From assembly GCA_015487515.1 (NCBI GenBank), contig WFPQ01000321.1, positions 1 through 6,746 on the forward strand: a stretch of DNA of 6,746 nt, given 5' to 3'. Position numbers and translations under genes: made by a program. This DNA is from Hyphomicrobiales bacterium. Its GTDB lineage: Bacteria; Pseudomonadota; Alphaproteobacteria; Rhizobiales; Devosiaceae. The notes under the pieces are model-generated. The model ran no database searches. It worked only from the letters and a program-made list of their open reading frames with translations, and was not told where the DNA came from. Within the stretch, counting starts at the first letter, position 1, and the number at the start of each line of letters is the position of its first letter. This document shows, piece by piece, positions 6,608 to 6,746 of the stretch.

Positions 6608-6746
6608 GGTCCTTCTCGCAATCCTTGCTGATAAAATCGCAGTCGTCCCGACCCCATGATCCAGGCCACATCATCGCTTCCAAGGCACCAGGAGATTTTT
6701 CGGGAATGCTCCCAACTGCAATATCCGGCACCGCACGATATTCAAC
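6600..6746 (-). CDS. Possible C-terminal end of an unidentified upstream protein
   Basis: One minus-strand frame is open from the window edge to a TGA at 6602-6600, giving 48 residues that overlap the called tilS start by eight bases. The peptide (beginning VEYRAVPDIAVG, ending DCEKDLE) matches no family I recognise. In many alphaproteobacteria the gene before tilS is ybgF/cpoB of the Tol-Pal system, but this does not resemble its C-terminus. Third-codon bases are not clearly GC-rich, so coding status is doubtful. A second frame, ending at 6671, has somewhat more coding-like composition but is also unrecognised. Confidence 0.2.
   Translation of the reverse strand, partial: VEYRAVPDIAVGSIPEKSPGALEAMMWPGSWGRDDCDFISKDCEKDLE

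Overview
This is a chromosomal segment of an alphaproteobacterium. The evidence is the tilS-ftsH-glmM gene order, an alphaproteobacterial-type SerC N-terminus behind a serC-leader-like hairpin pair, a perfect CtrA box (TTAA-N7-TTAAC) upstream of an outer-membrane gene, and protein sequences typical of that class. Base composition is moderate, with C-rich coding regions on the + strand, so the organism is not one of the very GC-rich members. I cannot name genus or species. Every convincing gene lies on the minus strand, so transcription runs from position 6746 towards 1.

Layout in transcription order. Positions 6746-6600 hold the end of an unidentified upstream reading frame (weak). tilS (tRNA-Ile lysidine synthetase) occupies 6607-5321. 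A 366-bp gap follows, with a 20-bp tandem repeat and a plausible ftsH promoter. ftsH (membrane AAA+ zinc protease) occupies 4954-3005. Its 3' flank has a 12-bp tandem repeat, a tRNA T-arm-like fragment and a strong intrinsic terminator. glmM (phosphoglucosamine mutase) occupies 2761-1418 and has its own candidate promoter. A gap of about 405 bp follows, with a Fur-box-like palindrome and, nearer the next gene, a cluster of CtrA-type sites. A small predicted beta-barrel outer-membrane protein gene occupies 1012-293 and ends in a textbook terminator. Next come a candidate promoter and a two-hairpin leader whose last stem covers the Shine-Dalgarno sequence of serC. The first 38 codons of serC (116-1) then run off the window.

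Functionally the segment is mostly housekeeping: decoding fidelity (TilS), membrane protein quality control (FtsH), the first committed step of amino-sugar and peptidoglycan precursor synthesis (GlmM), an envelope protein, and serine biosynthesis (SerC). tilS-ftsH-glmM is a conserved neighbourhood, but here a terminator separates ftsH from glmM and the omp and serC genes look like separate transcription units. I see no mobile element, CRISPR array, defence system or unknown multigene system. The points worth a second look are regulatory: the serC leader, the CtrA cluster, and odd repeats in the gaps around ftsH.
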